The notes under the pieces: generated by a model
Database searches by the model: none
Seen by the model: the letters and a program-made list of their open reading frames with translations, nothing else
What the model was told of the DNA's origin: nothing
Assembly (NCBI GenBank): GCA_021108375.1
Contig: JAIORA010000048.1
Location: 93,785 to 157,784 of the forward strand
Reading direction: 5' to 3'
Source: Anaerohalosphaeraceae bacterium
GTDB lineage: Bacteria; Planctomycetota; Phycisphaerae; Sedimentisphaerales; UBA12454
Length of the DNA stretch: 64,000 nucleotides
Translations under genes and position numbers: made by a program
In this document: positions 1 through 10,478 of the stretch, piece by piece
Numbering within the stretch: position 1 is the first letter of the stretch
How the letters are laid out: each line of letters starts with the position of its first letter

Positions 1-136
1 CCTCAGAAAAAACAAAAAAGTTTAAACTATATCGGCGGTTTACCCGATATCTATTCGTATAGAGATATATAAACAACGAGCTGGCCATATAAAAGGCTGT
101 CTCGCCTTTGCGTGCAGGTAATAGACTGGTAAGCAG

Positions 137-200
137 AAGGCACAATCAATATGAGGGTTGGAAATTTTCCGACTCCCCTGTTGGCTGTGCCTTTTTTTTT
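137..200 (+). terminator. Intrinsic terminator closing an unidentified upstream transcript
   Basis: AAGGCACA at 137-144 pairs perfectly with TGTGCCTT at 186-193, and a run of T follows to 200. An inner hairpin (GGGTTGGAAA against TTTTCCGACTCCC, about 155-177) sits in the loop. The first 136 bases hold no open frame, so the transcript being ended may be a short structured RNA or the tail of a gene left of the window. I could not match it to a known RNA family. Confidence 0.6.
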
Positions 201-327
201 GCACTATTAAGTATCCATAAAGGGTAATAAAATGCGGGTTGCGGGCGCATAGTTTAAAAATGAACCAAAGGTTATTAAAAAGATAGCGAATTTATTGATT
301 CAGAATTGGTATAAGAGGAAATTTTAA

Positions 328-735
328 GTGTTTGAAGAAAACAACGAAAATAAAATTTTTATCCAGCCTGAATATCTAAGGACAAATGAGCCTGCCTCAG
401 CAGAGATAGACCTTTATACGTCATTGTCCATTTTCGTCAGTAAGATGCCGAAAATAATTTCCTCTATGCACGATGCCCTCGATAGCGAAAATACCGAACT
501 GCTGAGCGAATTAACAGAACAATTTGAAACGCAGTGCGAAAATGTGTTTCTGAGCAAACTGGCGGAAAAGGCACAAGGACTTCAAAACACGATAGAAAAT
601 TGCAATTTGCGTAAAATAAGAAAGATGCTCGAAGAACTTAGCCATATGTGCGAATGTATGGCTCTTTCCAAGCCTGAAACTGTTTCGATGCTTGTGAGAA
701 TAAATAAAAAACATAAAGGCGCAAAAGTCGGCTGA
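328..735 (+). CDS. HPt-like helical protein lacking the phospho-accepting histidine
   Basis: 135 residues from a GTG start preceded by AGAGGAA. Residues about 30-105 are all helical and follow the HPt (histidine phosphotransfer) four-helix pattern: a helix ending in an acidic patch (DALDSENTELL), then the helix that normally carries the active histidine, then LRKIRKMLEEL. Where HPt proteins have AHxLKG this one reads EQFETQ (Q65), so it cannot accept phosphate in the usual way. No signal peptide or membrane segment is seen. If the fold call is right it could be a docking or inhibitory protein for two-component partners, but none is adjacent. The gene stands alone between a terminator and a repeat field. 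Weakly supported assignment. Confidence 0.5.
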   Translation: MFEENNENKIFIQPEYLRTNEPASAEIDLYTSLSIFVSKMPKIISSMHDALDSENTELLSELTEQFETQCENVFLSKLAEKAQGLQNTIENCNLRKIRKMLEELSHMCECMALSKPETVSMLVRINKKHKGAKVG

Positions 736-1182
736 TAAGTTACAGCTATTTTTGCCAGAAAATATTTTTTGGCTCCCTTTTCAACTCGGTTGGCGGGCGG
801 ATGTCGCAAGGCAGGCCGCCCGTCGAATCATTAGGCGTCTACCATACCAAATACGAATAATAAATGCGCATATACGTCATTATGAGCGAAGTAACAACGG
901 CCCCTCATAGTGATGAGGGGGCTAAACGAAAAAAATAGATTGCCACGGCAAAGGGTAGTTTTGAGTTTTGAGTCCTTAGCTTTGAGTTGAGGAATCCCGA
1001 TAAATCGGGATGGATTTTTAATAAAAAGCACGGCCTCGCAATGACAACAACCTTATCCGGCAGCTTCCGCTGCTCGGCTGCTATTCCGGCGACCTACGTC
1101 GCTCGGCTTTTAAGCGATAGAATCGGTATTGATATTAGAGCCTTCTTGATTTCCAGGCAGATTTCGGCTATATAATCATATT
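736..1182. repeat. Gene-free stretch with hairpins and dispersed repeats
   Basis: No coding frame is convincing here. A GC-rich hairpin (CGGGCGG 794-800 with CCGCCCG 816-822) lies 58 bases after the preceding gene but lacks a T run. Positions 846-881 match, with three differences, the reverse complement of 40901-40936 next to rpoD. 899-926 is a reverse-oriented TAGCCC-type hairpin (CCCCTCAT/ATGAGGGG). 1055-1110 carries two back-to-back copies of the CCGA-hairpin repeat, listed separately. Confidence 0.7.
1055..1110 (-). repeat. Tandem pair of CCGA-hairpin repeats, one of each stem type
   Basis: Copy one (1055-1079) has the inner stem GCAGC/GCTGC with loop TTCC. Copy two (1084-1110) has GCGAC/GTCGC with loop CTAC. 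Both keep the flanks AGCCGA and CCGG (read on the minus strand). The two stem versions differ at paired positions on both arms, so base pairing is preserved. Other copies: 32697, 40568, 48468, 49596, 49789, 55323, 62460 and 63602. Confidence 0.85.
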
Positions 1183-1335
1183 ATGGAAACTGATATGATA
1201 ATTGGAATCGTTGCTTTGCTCGTCTCTGTAACACTGCTGGTGGGGTTGGGTGTGTGGGCACGGAGAATAATAAACAGAATGGCACGCGAAAAGTTCAGCT
1301 CAGCCAGGCACGCTATAAAGGAACTTAATGGCTGA
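1183..1335 (+). CDS. 50-residue single-pass membrane protein overlapping the permease
   Basis: ATG at 1183 opens a 50-residue frame (METDMIIGIV ... KELNG) whose TGA at 1333-1335 lies inside the start of the next gene, an 8-base overlap in another frame. Residues 5-25 are one continuous hydrophobic helix followed by RRIINR, predicting an outside N-terminus and a basic cytoplasmic tail. The overlap implies translational coupling with the amino-acid permease, so it may be a small accessory or stabilising subunit; that role is inference. Conservation in relatives would confirm it. Confidence 0.6.
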   Translation: METDMIIGIVALLVSVTLLVGLGVWARRIINRMAREKFSSARHAIKELNG

Positions 1336-3634
1336 AAAACCCAAAATTACTTCCGAGCTTTCCCGCGAACTTAATCTTTTCCACGTTACGATGATGGGTA
1401 TGGGAATGATGATTGGGGCGGGTGTTTTTCTCGGTATGGGAATATCCATCGGCAATGCCGGTCCCGGCGGAGTGGTATTGACATTTAGCCTCAATGGACT
1501 TTTAGCAGTACTGACAGCGATGTCGTTTGCAGAACTCAGCTCGGCAATTCCGCGGGCAGGCGGCGTTTATAATTTCGCCAGGGTAGGTTTCGGCAGAGGG
1601 ACAAGTTTTCTGGCGGGCTGGATGGAATGGTTCGCCTCAAGTGTTGCCGGGGCGATGTACGCTCTTACGTTTGCAATCTACACCGTTCGATACGTCAAAG
1701 CACTTGGTGGATTCGGCTGGCTGTTTAGTCTTCTCAACATCGAATCAGGCTCAGCAGCAGAGAGCAGTTTTATATATATGGCAGTGAAAATCACCGCGGT
1801 TATAACTGCCGGACTTTTCATATATATAAATTTTCGCGGAGCTAGCGAGACTGGTAAAATCGGCGCGATAATTACGATGGGGCAAACCATATTCGTCGTT
1901 GTCATTGGTATCACCGGAATACTCGTCGCTATAAAGGAACCTTCCCGGCTGGCGAATTTTACACCTTTTATGCCGGCAGGCTGGTCGAAGCTGCTCATAA
2001 CGATGGGCTTCACCTATGTCGCGTTTGAAGGTTATGAAGTTATCGCCCAGGCTGGCGATGAGACCATCAATCCCCGGCAGAACCTTCCCAAGGCGATGAT
2101 ATATTCGGTGCTGATAGTAACGCTGATATATGTACTCGTGGCTTTTGCTACGGTGGTTTCTGTTAAGGCTGTGCAGGTACCGGACGGGACGGCCCCGTGG
2201 CAGTGGATTGGCTCGTTCGGCGAAAAAGGATTCGGAGAGGCCGTCGCGAAGCTGATGCCGATGGGGAATTTCATTCTCACAATCGCGGTAATCTTCTCGT
2301 CAACAAGCGCTCTAAACGCAACAGTATTTTCGGCGACACGCGCATCGTACGCTCTCGGCAGGGATAAGATGCTGCCAGGGGTTTTTTCCGCTATTCACAA
2401 AAAACGAAAGACCCCATACGGGGCGCTGATAATTACCGGAATAATAGTTCTGATTGTGGCCACTGTTCTGCCTACAAAAGACGTTGCCTCCAGCGCGAGC
2501 ATAATGTTTTTGTTCTTGTTTTTTCTCGTCAACCTGTGCGTTATAAAAATCCGACTGAATATGGCCGACGAACTGACTTATGGTTTTCTGATGCCGCTGT
2601 TTCCGCTGTTTCCGGTTCTGGCACTCATCGCTCAGGCCGTTCTTGCGGTATGGCTGATTCATATGTCGCTGATAGCCTGGATTATTGCACCGTTATGGAT
2701 TCTATCCGGATTGGCGGTTTACTTCGTCTATTCAAAATCTCGTGCCGAAGTTACTGATGATGAGATTCTCGTACTCGACGAAAAACTTCCCGCCACAGAT
2801 GACAGTCGTTACAGCGTGATGGTTTCGGTGGCTAACCCCGCAAATGCGGTGTCCCTTGTACAGAGTACCTATAAAATTTGCGGCGCGAAAAATGCCAAGG
2901 TCGAACTGCTGCATATGGCACCGGTGCCAAGCCAGGTTTCGCTGCACGATGCTGAAAAATATATAACACAAGGCAAAGAAAGTCTTGCCGAGGCGATGCT
3001 TTATCTTGCGATGCACTTTCCCATCAGTTTTACGATACGCTACTGCAGAAATATCGCTCGTGGAATCGTTTCGGCATTGCGTCAGAAAAAAATTAACCTG
3101 CTCGTTATGGGCTGGCACGGAAAACCGAAAAGCAGATTGTTCAGTCTCGGCTCGACCATCGACCCTGTTATAGAACGCTCGCCCTGCGATATAGTTATCC
3201 TGAAGGATTGCGGCAGGAATCAGGAGTTTAAGAATTCGCTGGTACTGGCCGGCGGCGGAGCAAATTCCGCGTTGGCACTGGAAATCGCATCGATACTCAC
3301 CTCGCCGGAAGATGGTCAAATAACCGTACTCACAGTTGATACCGGCAGAAGAGATTTCGATGTCGAGCAATGGTTCGAAGAAAACCGCCCGCGCCTGCAG
3401 CCGGAAAGTGCGAAGGTGATTACTAAAACCATTAAATCGCGTTCGGTCAGACGGGCAGTATTGGGCGTTTCAAAACACTACGACCTCGTTCTGCTGGGTA
3501 CGACTAATCGTCCGCTGCTGGCAAATTTCGGTAAGGCTTCTTTGCCGGATACGATTGCCTGTAGATGTAACAGGCCGGTAGTAATAACTAAATCAGGGGG
3601 GACAATTTCCTCCTGGATAAAACGATGGATATAA
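1328..3634 (+). CDS. APC-family amino-acid permease fused to UspA-like domains
   Basis: 768 residues. The first ~470 form a 12-helix APC-superfamily transporter, recognisable from the opening helix with GMMIGAGVF, the SFAELSSAIPRAGG segment and the FEGYEVIAQAGDE stretch in the sixth helix. After the last membrane helix come two tandem UspA-type (universal stress protein) cytoplasmic domains, about 490-630 and 635-760; the first ends with the ATP-binding-like run IERSPCDIVILKD. The family moves amino acids or polyamines with protons or by exchange; the Usp tail probably senses nucleotide or energy state. The start is fixed by AAAGGAAC just upstream and by overlap with the small membrane protein. 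The substrate cannot be told from sequence. Confidence 0.88.
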   Translation: MAEKPKITSELSRELNLFHVTMMGMGMMIGAGVFLGMGISIGNAGPGGVVLTFSLNGLLAVLTAMSFAELSSAIPRAGGVYNFARVGFGRGTSFLAGWMEWFASSVAGAMYALTFAIYTVRYVKALGGFGWLFSLLNIESGSAAESSFIYMAVKITAVITAGLFIYINFRGASETGKIGAIITMGQTIFVVVIGITGILVAIKEPSRLANFTPFMPAGWSKLLITMGFTYVAFEGYEVIAQAGDETINPRQNLPKAMIYSVLIVTLIYVLVAFATVVSVKAVQVPDGTAPWQWIGSFGEKGFGEAVAKLMPMGNFILTIAVIFSSTSALNATVFSATRASYALGRDKMLPGVFSAIHKKRKTPYGALIITGIIVLIVATVLPTKDVASSASIMFLFLFFLVNLCVIKIRLNMADELTYGFLMPLFPLFPVLALIAQAVLAVWLIHMSLIAWIIAPLWILSGLAVYFVYSKSRAEVTDDEILVLDEKLPATDDSRYSVMVSVANPANAVSLVQSTYKICGAKNAKVELLHMAPVPSQVSLHDAEKYITQGKESLAEAMLYLAMHFPISFTIRYCRNIARGIVSALRQKKINLLVMGWHGKPKSRLFSLGSTIDPVIERSPCDIVILKDCGRNQEFKNSLVLAGGGANSALALEIASILTSPEDGQITVLTVDTGRRDFDVEQWFEENRPRLQPESAKVITKTIKSRSVRRAVLGVSKHYDLVLLGTTNRPLLANFGKASLPDTIACRCNRPVVITKSGGTISSWIKRWI

Positions 3635-3692
3635 CCACAAATTCAAAAAAAGAGTGATTTTAAGACTCGGAATTAAGGGGGGGTACGGAAAA

Positions 3693-3763
3693 AGCGGGTG
3701 ATGAGAATCGAACTCACATGGCTAGCTTGGAAGGCTAGAGCTTTACCATTAAGCTACACCCGC
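3693..3763 (-). tRNA. tRNA-Gly(TCC)
   Basis: 71 bases fold into a full cloverleaf on the minus strand: acceptor GCGGGTG/CACCCGC, D arm GCTT/AAGC, anticodon stem CTAGC/GCTAG around the loop CTTCCAA (anticodon TCC, reads GGA), and T arm containing TTCGATT. CCA is not encoded. It lies between convergent neighbours and is not inside an operon. Confidence 0.95.
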
Positions 3764-3832
3764 AAAAAACTGCTGAAATCATCGGGGGATTCTAACGAAA
3801 GTAGGGATATTTTACAAGGATAAATTTGGATT

Positions 3833-4939
3833 TTAGTCTCGCCGGCAAAACCCTTTGATTCGTATATCCGGACCGATAGTCTCCGATGAGCCGTTTTTTT
3901 TGATTGCTTCTAAAAAATCTCGCATTTTTTCAGAAATTTTTACACTGCCGTTACTGTCCAGTTTTTCAGGCGAAATGTAAACGATTCCTTCATCAGCAAA
4001 GTCAGAGCCTATAAACGAATCTAAAACCGCCCTGCCGCCTTCTATGAGAACCTGCTGGATACCAACTTTGCCCAGATGGTTAAGCACCTGTCGAATATCA
4101 CACCTGCCATCATCGCTTTGGACCACAAAAATTTCAGCGCCGCATTTTTTTATCGCCTTTGCTTTTTCGGTCATCTCCACAAGAGTTTCTTTGGCCGTAA
4201 CTATCAATACCGGAGACTGAGAAATCGTTTGCAGAAGTTTGCTTTGAATGCTTATTCGCAATTTGCTGTCCAGGACAACTCTCAAAAGCGGTTTCTGCTC
4301 TGGCGACCGAAGAGTTAAAAGCGGGTCGTCATCTATAACCGTATTTATGCCAACAAGTATCGCCTGAACCCGTACTCTTATTCGCTGGACATCCTGCCTG
4401 CTCTGCGAAGAAGTTATCCATCTATCGCCATCCGTTCTGGAGAGAAAACCATCATCGCTTTGAGCCCATTTGACAATGACCCAGGGCATTTTTGTACGAG
4501 CGTATTTGAAAAAAGCAGCGTTCAACTGCCTCGCCTGTTCCTGACAGAGACCCACGTCAACCACTATTGCGGCACGGGTCAGAATTTCAAAGCCTTTGCC
4601 TGCCACCTTTTCAGTGGCATCTGTGGTAGAAGCGACAACACGGGATATTTTCGCAGCGATAATCGCTTCGGTACAAGGCGGTGTTTTACCCGTATAACAG
4701 CAAGGCTCAAGAGTAACATACATCGTAGCACCTTTTGGCGAAAAACCGTTTTCGCGACAATCGGCCAGCGCGTTTATCTCAGCGTGGGGGCCGCCAAAAA
4801 TTTCGTGGAAACCCCTGCCTAAAATCTCCCCATCCCTTACAATCACACAGCCAACGGCTGGATTAGGCTCTACACAGCCTATACCCTTTTCGGCCAGGGC
4901 AAGAGCTATCTGCATATGTTTTTCATCGGCAGAACCCAT
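3833..4939 (-). CDS. ribD: Bifunctional riboflavin deaminase-reductase
   Basis: 368 residues, normal length for RibD, which carries out the deamination and reduction steps after GTP cyclohydrolase II in riboflavin synthesis. The deaminase domain (1-145) has the zinc site H52-A-E54 and P79-C80...C89 within GGPHAEINAL and EPCCYTGKTPPC. The reductase domain (about 147-368) opens with KWAQSDDG and has the NADPH-region pattern leading to LIEGGRAVLDSF. Its ATG follows the TAA of ligA with no gap, so the two are translated from one message. No FMN riboswitch is visible and no other rib gene is in the window. Confidence 0.95.
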   Translation of the reverse strand: MGSADEKHMQIALALAEKGIGCVEPNPAVGCVIVRDGEILGRGFHEIFGGPHAEINALADCRENGFSPKGATMYVTLEPCCYTGKTPPCTEAIIAAKISRVVASTTDATEKVAGKGFEILTRAAIVVDVGLCQEQARQLNAAFFKYARTKMPWVIVKWAQSDDGFLSRTDGDRWITSSQSRQDVQRIRVRVQAILVGINTVIDDDPLLTLRSPEQKPLLRVVLDSKLRISIQSKLLQTISQSPVLIVTAKETLVEMTEKAKAIKKCGAEIFVVQSDDGRCDIRQVLNHLGKVGIQQVLIEGGRAVLDSFIGSDFADEGIVYISPEKLDSNGSVKISEKMRDFLEAIKKNGSSETIGPDIRIKGFCRRD

Positions 4940-6943
<2,004 letters not shown>

Positions 6944-7003
6944 TTAGTTTAAGGCCAATAGCGAAAATTTGCAACAGCATTTGAAAGCTGCTCTTCGGAT
7001 TTG

Positions 7004-7450
7004 TTAAAGCCATTTTCGAGCACAAAGCTCATAATCCAGGATTTCTTCCGGCTTAAAATAAAGAGCTATCTCCCTTTGAGCAGCCTCTGGAGAATCCGAA
7101 GCGTGGACGAGGTTGAATCTTTTGGAAGCACTGTAATCGCCCCTTATCGTACCAGGAGCAGCTTCGTAACTGAAAGTAGCACCTGTCAGTTTGCGACAAA
7201 CCTCGATAGCATTGCTTCCTTCGAGAACAATAAGGAGGACAGGAGCGCTGGAAATATATTCTACCGCTCTGTCGAAGAAGTATTTGTCGGCGTGGGCCTC
7301 GTAATGCTCTTGCGCCAGTTCAACGCTTATCCGCATAAGCCTGGCGGCAGCAATTCTAAGCCCTTTACTCTCAAACCTGCTTATTATACTGCCAGCCAAA
7401 GCACGTTGAATGCCATCAGGCTTAATAATTATGAGACTGCGTTCAGACAT
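7004..7450 (-). CDS. ndk: Nucleoside diphosphate kinase
   Basis: 148 residues, the normal size. The phospho-histidine is H116 in NLVHASDS; the N-terminal RSLIIIKPDG strand and the GTIRGDY nucleotide-binding segment are intact. It balances NTP and dNTP pools by phosphate transfer. It stands between ligA and an outer-membrane-type lipoprotein gene, all on the minus strand but with gaps of 66 and 37 bases, so it may have its own promoter. Confidence 0.97.
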   Translation of the reverse strand: MSERSLIIIKPDGIQRALAGSIISRFESKGLRIAAARLMRISVELAQEHYEAHADKYFFDRAVEYISSAPVLLIVLEGSNAIEVCRKLTGATFSYEAAPGTIRGDYSASKRFNLVHASDSPEAAQREIALYFKPEEILDYELCARKWL

Positions 7451-7487
7451 CTTTGATGAATTGTTCCAAATCTAAAGGTTTATAACT

Positions 7488-8264
7488 TTAAGCTCCTGCC
7501 GGAACCAGATAAATCTCCACTCGTCTGTTTTTGGAGTTACCCCTACGGCCGGGGGCGTTGTCCTCGACAGGCCTGTACTGGCCAAAACCTTTGACGCTGA
7601 TACGTTTAGGAGCTATGCCGTTCTTCTCCATCACAGCCCCAACCGAGATGGCTCTGTGTGCGGAAAGATGCCAATTAGTCGGATGCAAAGCTCTGGTATC
7701 AGGCTTGCGAATTGGTACATCATCAGTGTGGCCTGCGACGACAACATCAAAACCTGAAGCTGCTTTTGAATTTACTATTGTGCAAAATTTACCCAATGCA
7801 GACACGGCATCTGAGGCAACAACATCACTGCCCTTCTTAAACAACAAATCGCTTTTGAATTTTACCATTCCGCTCGATTCGTCAAACGTTATCATATCGC
7901 TTTGAGCGGCAAACTTTTCAAGCTCGCTGGCCAGTTCCGGAGGCAGTGCTGAACCGCCGCGAATAAGCTCTGCCTGCATCTTACCTATGAGCAATGTCTT
8001 TGCCTGAATGTCAGCTTCCATTGCCTCTGCTTTTTTCTTCATCGCCTCAGTATCAACGTCATAAACCTCTTCGGCTTCTGCGAGCTGTTTCTTTGTCTGG
8101 GCAAGCTGGAGTTTAGCTACGTTATACTGACTTTCCAGGTCATCTATACGCTGAAGCTGGCTTCGATTTCTCAGCTTGGCATCCTTGTATTTATTCTCAG
8201 AGCTACAACCACTGAACAAAATCGCAGAAAACGCTAAAATAAATGTGATTTTTATGGCACGCAT
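7488..8264 (-). CDS. OmpA/MotB-domain peptidoglycan-associated lipoprotein
   Basis: 258 residues from the ATG at 8262-8264, chosen because AAAGGA sits 7 bases before it; an upstream in-frame start would add seven residues. A lipoprotein signal peptide ends at LFSG-C20. Residues about 30-95 form an alpha-helical coiled coil (QLQRIDDLESQYNVAKLQLA). The C-terminal ~130 residues are an OmpA/MotB peptidoglycan-binding domain with GHTDDVPI, NWHLSAHRA, GFGQYRP and NSKNRRVEI. It likely tethers the outer membrane to peptidoglycan, agreeing with murA elsewhere in the window. It could also be a motor-stator relative, but no MotA partner is near. Confidence 0.85.
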   Translation of the reverse strand: MRAIKITFILAFSAILFSGCSSENKYKDAKLRNRSQLQRIDDLESQYNVAKLQLAQTKKQLAEAEEVYDVDTEAMKKKAEAMEADIQAKTLLIGKMQAELIRGGSALPPELASELEKFAAQSDMITFDESSGMVKFKSDLLFKKGSDVVASDAVSALGKFCTIVNSKAASGFDVVVAGHTDDVPIRKPDTRALHPTNWHLSAHRAISVGAVMEKNGIAPKRISVKGFGQYRPVEDNAPGRRGNSKNRRVEIYLVPAGA

Positions 8265-8391
8265 TGTAATGTCCTTTCCTGACAAACCTAAAATCCCTTT
8301 ATGAAGGCACCGAGAGCCTGTGAGAAGAATTTAACTCTAAAAAGTTACAAAAGCCAGAGAAAAATATGCAAAAATCGCACCGCCGATGAGA

Positions 8392-9708
8392 CTATTGATA
8401 ATCGTCAGCGGCTTTTTTACCCTTTTTAACTTTTTTGGACTTTTTTGCGTTTGTTTTTTTCTCTTTTTTAGCTTTGGGGGCTCTGGCTTTCTTTGGCTTT
8501 GCTTTGGCATTACCGCCGGACGCTGTAACAGAGGCAATGATAGCCATCAAAAAGACTGCTCCGGCGGTACCGGCAATGATGTACCATATTATGTCCTGAA
8601 CCGAGGAAAGTATTTTGAGCTCAGCTATCGGCATTAAAGTGGACAGCACAACTATTGAAGCGTAAACCGATGCTATCAAAGGCAAAAAGAGCATTACGCC
8701 GAACACATTGCTTGATGTATCCGGAACATCCTGTGCGTAAATTGCTTTGGCCATCGGCATCGACGAAACGGACTCCGTTTCATCAATAGTTTCAACCGAC
8801 CCTGGCTCGACAGCCTGGGCCATCATTTCGTCGGCCTCGACCTCAAAACCCATTCCTGCCGCGGGGCTTTGGCCCTGGTCATTGGCTCCGGGCTGGCCAC
8901 TTTCGGGATAAATGTCATCAAGCACAGCACCCAGAGATGTGTCATCGGCCTGCAAAGAAAGGTCCAGCAGGCCTGAACCACTGCCGCCAAAGCTGTCGAG
9001 ATTAACATCATCGTCGAGCCTTGCAACCGACAACTCTTCTTCGTTGCCAAAACCACCATCGTCAAGTGAGCCGCCTTCTGATGATATAATCTTCGTCTCT
9101 CCGATAGTGTCATCACTCAAACGAAACTCAGGGTCGGTATCACCAAGTATGTTTATCGATGAGCCGGTAGTGGCCGAAAGCTTTGTATCCTCGCTGATAA
9201 GAGCGTCATCGTCTTCCTGCGGCACCTCTAATATATCCTGCCCACCCGAGGCAAGGCTGACTTCATCAGGCTCATCATCAGAACTGCTCACACTTGCTTC
9301 TGTTTTGGTATCGCCTTGAGGAGCATCCAATTTCGACTGGGTGTCTTCAAGAGAAAAATTCCCAAGCTCCTCATCCGCAACAAGCGCGCCGGTTTCATCA
9401 AGCTTCAGCAAACCCGAATCCAAACCGCTGCTGTCATCAGCTGGTTCAGCAGAGAGAGCCTGAAGCTCCTCCGGAGCAAGCGTAATCTCGCCCGTCTCAT
9501 CTATCGACACCTCAAGTGAATCATCCAGAATGGAAACATCGCCTGCGCTCTGGGCACCGATGGCATCGACATCCTCAACTTTGTAAAGCTGTTTTGCGCC
9601 ATCGCGAAATTCTCTGAGCTTGCCCTGCCGTACAAAATCTCTGACCTGGTCTTCGCTTTTGCCAAGCTTTTCCATTACCTCTTCAAGTGTGTAGAACATT
9701 CCGGGCAT
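8392..9708 (-). CDS. MerR/excisionase-type HTH protein with acidic linker and membrane anchor
   Basis: About 438 residues from the ATG at 9706-9708 (an upstream TTG would add 13). Residues 1-50 are a helix-turn-helix of the excisionase/MerR kind (MFYTLEEVMEKLGKSEDQVRDFVRQG). Some 270 residues of acidic, Ser/Asp-rich low-complexity sequence follow, then two hydrophobic helices (about 335-365 and 375-400), then a lysine-rich tail (KAKKEKKTNAKKSKK). I recognise the N-terminus as a planctomycete type whose role is unknown to me. The plan suggests a membrane-held DNA- or protein-binding adaptor. It is transcribed alone with weak start signals. Confidence 0.6.
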   Translation of the reverse strand: MPGMFYTLEEVMEKLGKSEDQVRDFVRQGKLREFRDGAKQLYKVEDVDAIGAQSAGDVSILDDSLEVSIDETGEITLAPEELQALSAEPADDSSGLDSGLLKLDETGALVADEELGNFSLEDTQSKLDAPQGDTKTEASVSSSDDEPDEVSLASGGQDILEVPQEDDDALISEDTKLSATTGSSINILGDTDPEFRLSDDTIGETKIISSEGGSLDDGGFGNEEELSVARLDDDVNLDSFGGSGSGLLDLSLQADDTSLGAVLDDIYPESGQPGANDQGQSPAAGMGFEVEADEMMAQAVEPGSVETIDETESVSSMPMAKAIYAQDVPDTSSNVFGVMLFLPLIASVYASIVVLSTLMPIAELKILSSVQDIIWYIIAGTAGAVFLMAIIASVTASGGNAKAKPKKARAPKAKKEKKTNAKKSKKVKKGKKAADDYQ

Positions 9709-9863
9709 ATTAACCGCTTTCAAAAAAATGTTTGTCGTTTGGTTCAAATCCGGATATCTAAACTCACCCAGACTAATCTGATTATACTGTTTAACATCAG
9801 CGTTTCAAGTCAATTCTGCTGGAGACAAAAACTTTCAACCCCTTTGAGAGCAAAAGCTTATCG

Positions 9864-10478
9864 CTACGAGTTGTTTATCTCAACTGAAACTGCCGTAATC
9901 ATCTTCTCAAAAAGCTCCATTGACAGCCCCATAACGTTGGTTCTACTGCCCTTAATCCGCTTGATGAATGCATCTTTGTCGGCCTGAATCGAATAAGCAC
10001 CGGCCTTGCCTTTCCACGTTCCGGAGTCTATATGTTCTGAAATTTGTGCCGCGGTCATCGCAACCGGAAAGACTGTCGTGCTGGCAAAATCGGTTAACTC
10101 AAGACCTATGTCGAGCTTAACCATTGAGATTGCGGTTATAATTTTGTGGGGCGTGCTGAATAACTTTTCTATAATTTCGCGAGCGTGAGTCGGGGTTTCG
10201 GCTTTGCCTATAATCTCGCCATCAAAATCAGCTACCGTATCTGCGCCAACGACAAGTTTGTCTGGAAAATTTTTCGCGACCGCCCCGGCTTTTGCCATCG
10301 CAAGCATAGACGAATAATCGCAGGCATTTAAATTCGATTGATGGTCCTCGAATTTGCTTTCGTCAACATCCGAAACTACCACATCAAAATCATAACCTGC
10401 CCGGCTGAGAAGCTGCTTTCGCTGAGAAGAGGCTGAGGCGAGAATAAATTTTATCTTCTGATTTTGTATCGCTGTCAT
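9864..10478 (-). CDS. maf: Maf-family nucleotide pyrophosphatase
   Basis: 204 residues. The N-terminus FILASASSQRKQLLSRAG is the Maf signature, followed by DVDES and by VVGADTVADFDGEIIGK, which holds the catalytic aspartate. Maf proteins hydrolyse non-canonical nucleoside triphosphates, usually dTTP/UTP-like or modified pyrimidines, and have been linked to septation control. Its ATG overlaps the stop of the upstream lipoprotein-peptidase gene by four bases (ATGA), so the two are co-translated. Confidence 0.93.
   Translation of the reverse strand: MTAIQNQKIKFILASASSQRKQLLSRAGYDFDVVVSDVDESKFEDHQSNLNACDYSSMLAMAKAGAVAKNFPDKLVVGADTVADFDGEIIGKAETPTHAREIIEKLFSTPHKIITAISMVKLDIGLELTDFASTTVFPVAMTAAQISEHIDSGTWKGKAGAYSIQADKDAFIKRIKGSRTNVMGLSMELFEKMITAVSVEINNS

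Noticed and set aside
3833..4939. FMN riboswitch before ribD
   Set aside because: ribD is directly coupled to ligA and no RFN-element sequence is visible upstream of either.
9748..9863. Small genes in the gap before maf
   Set aside because: Only short frames without ribosome-binding sites.
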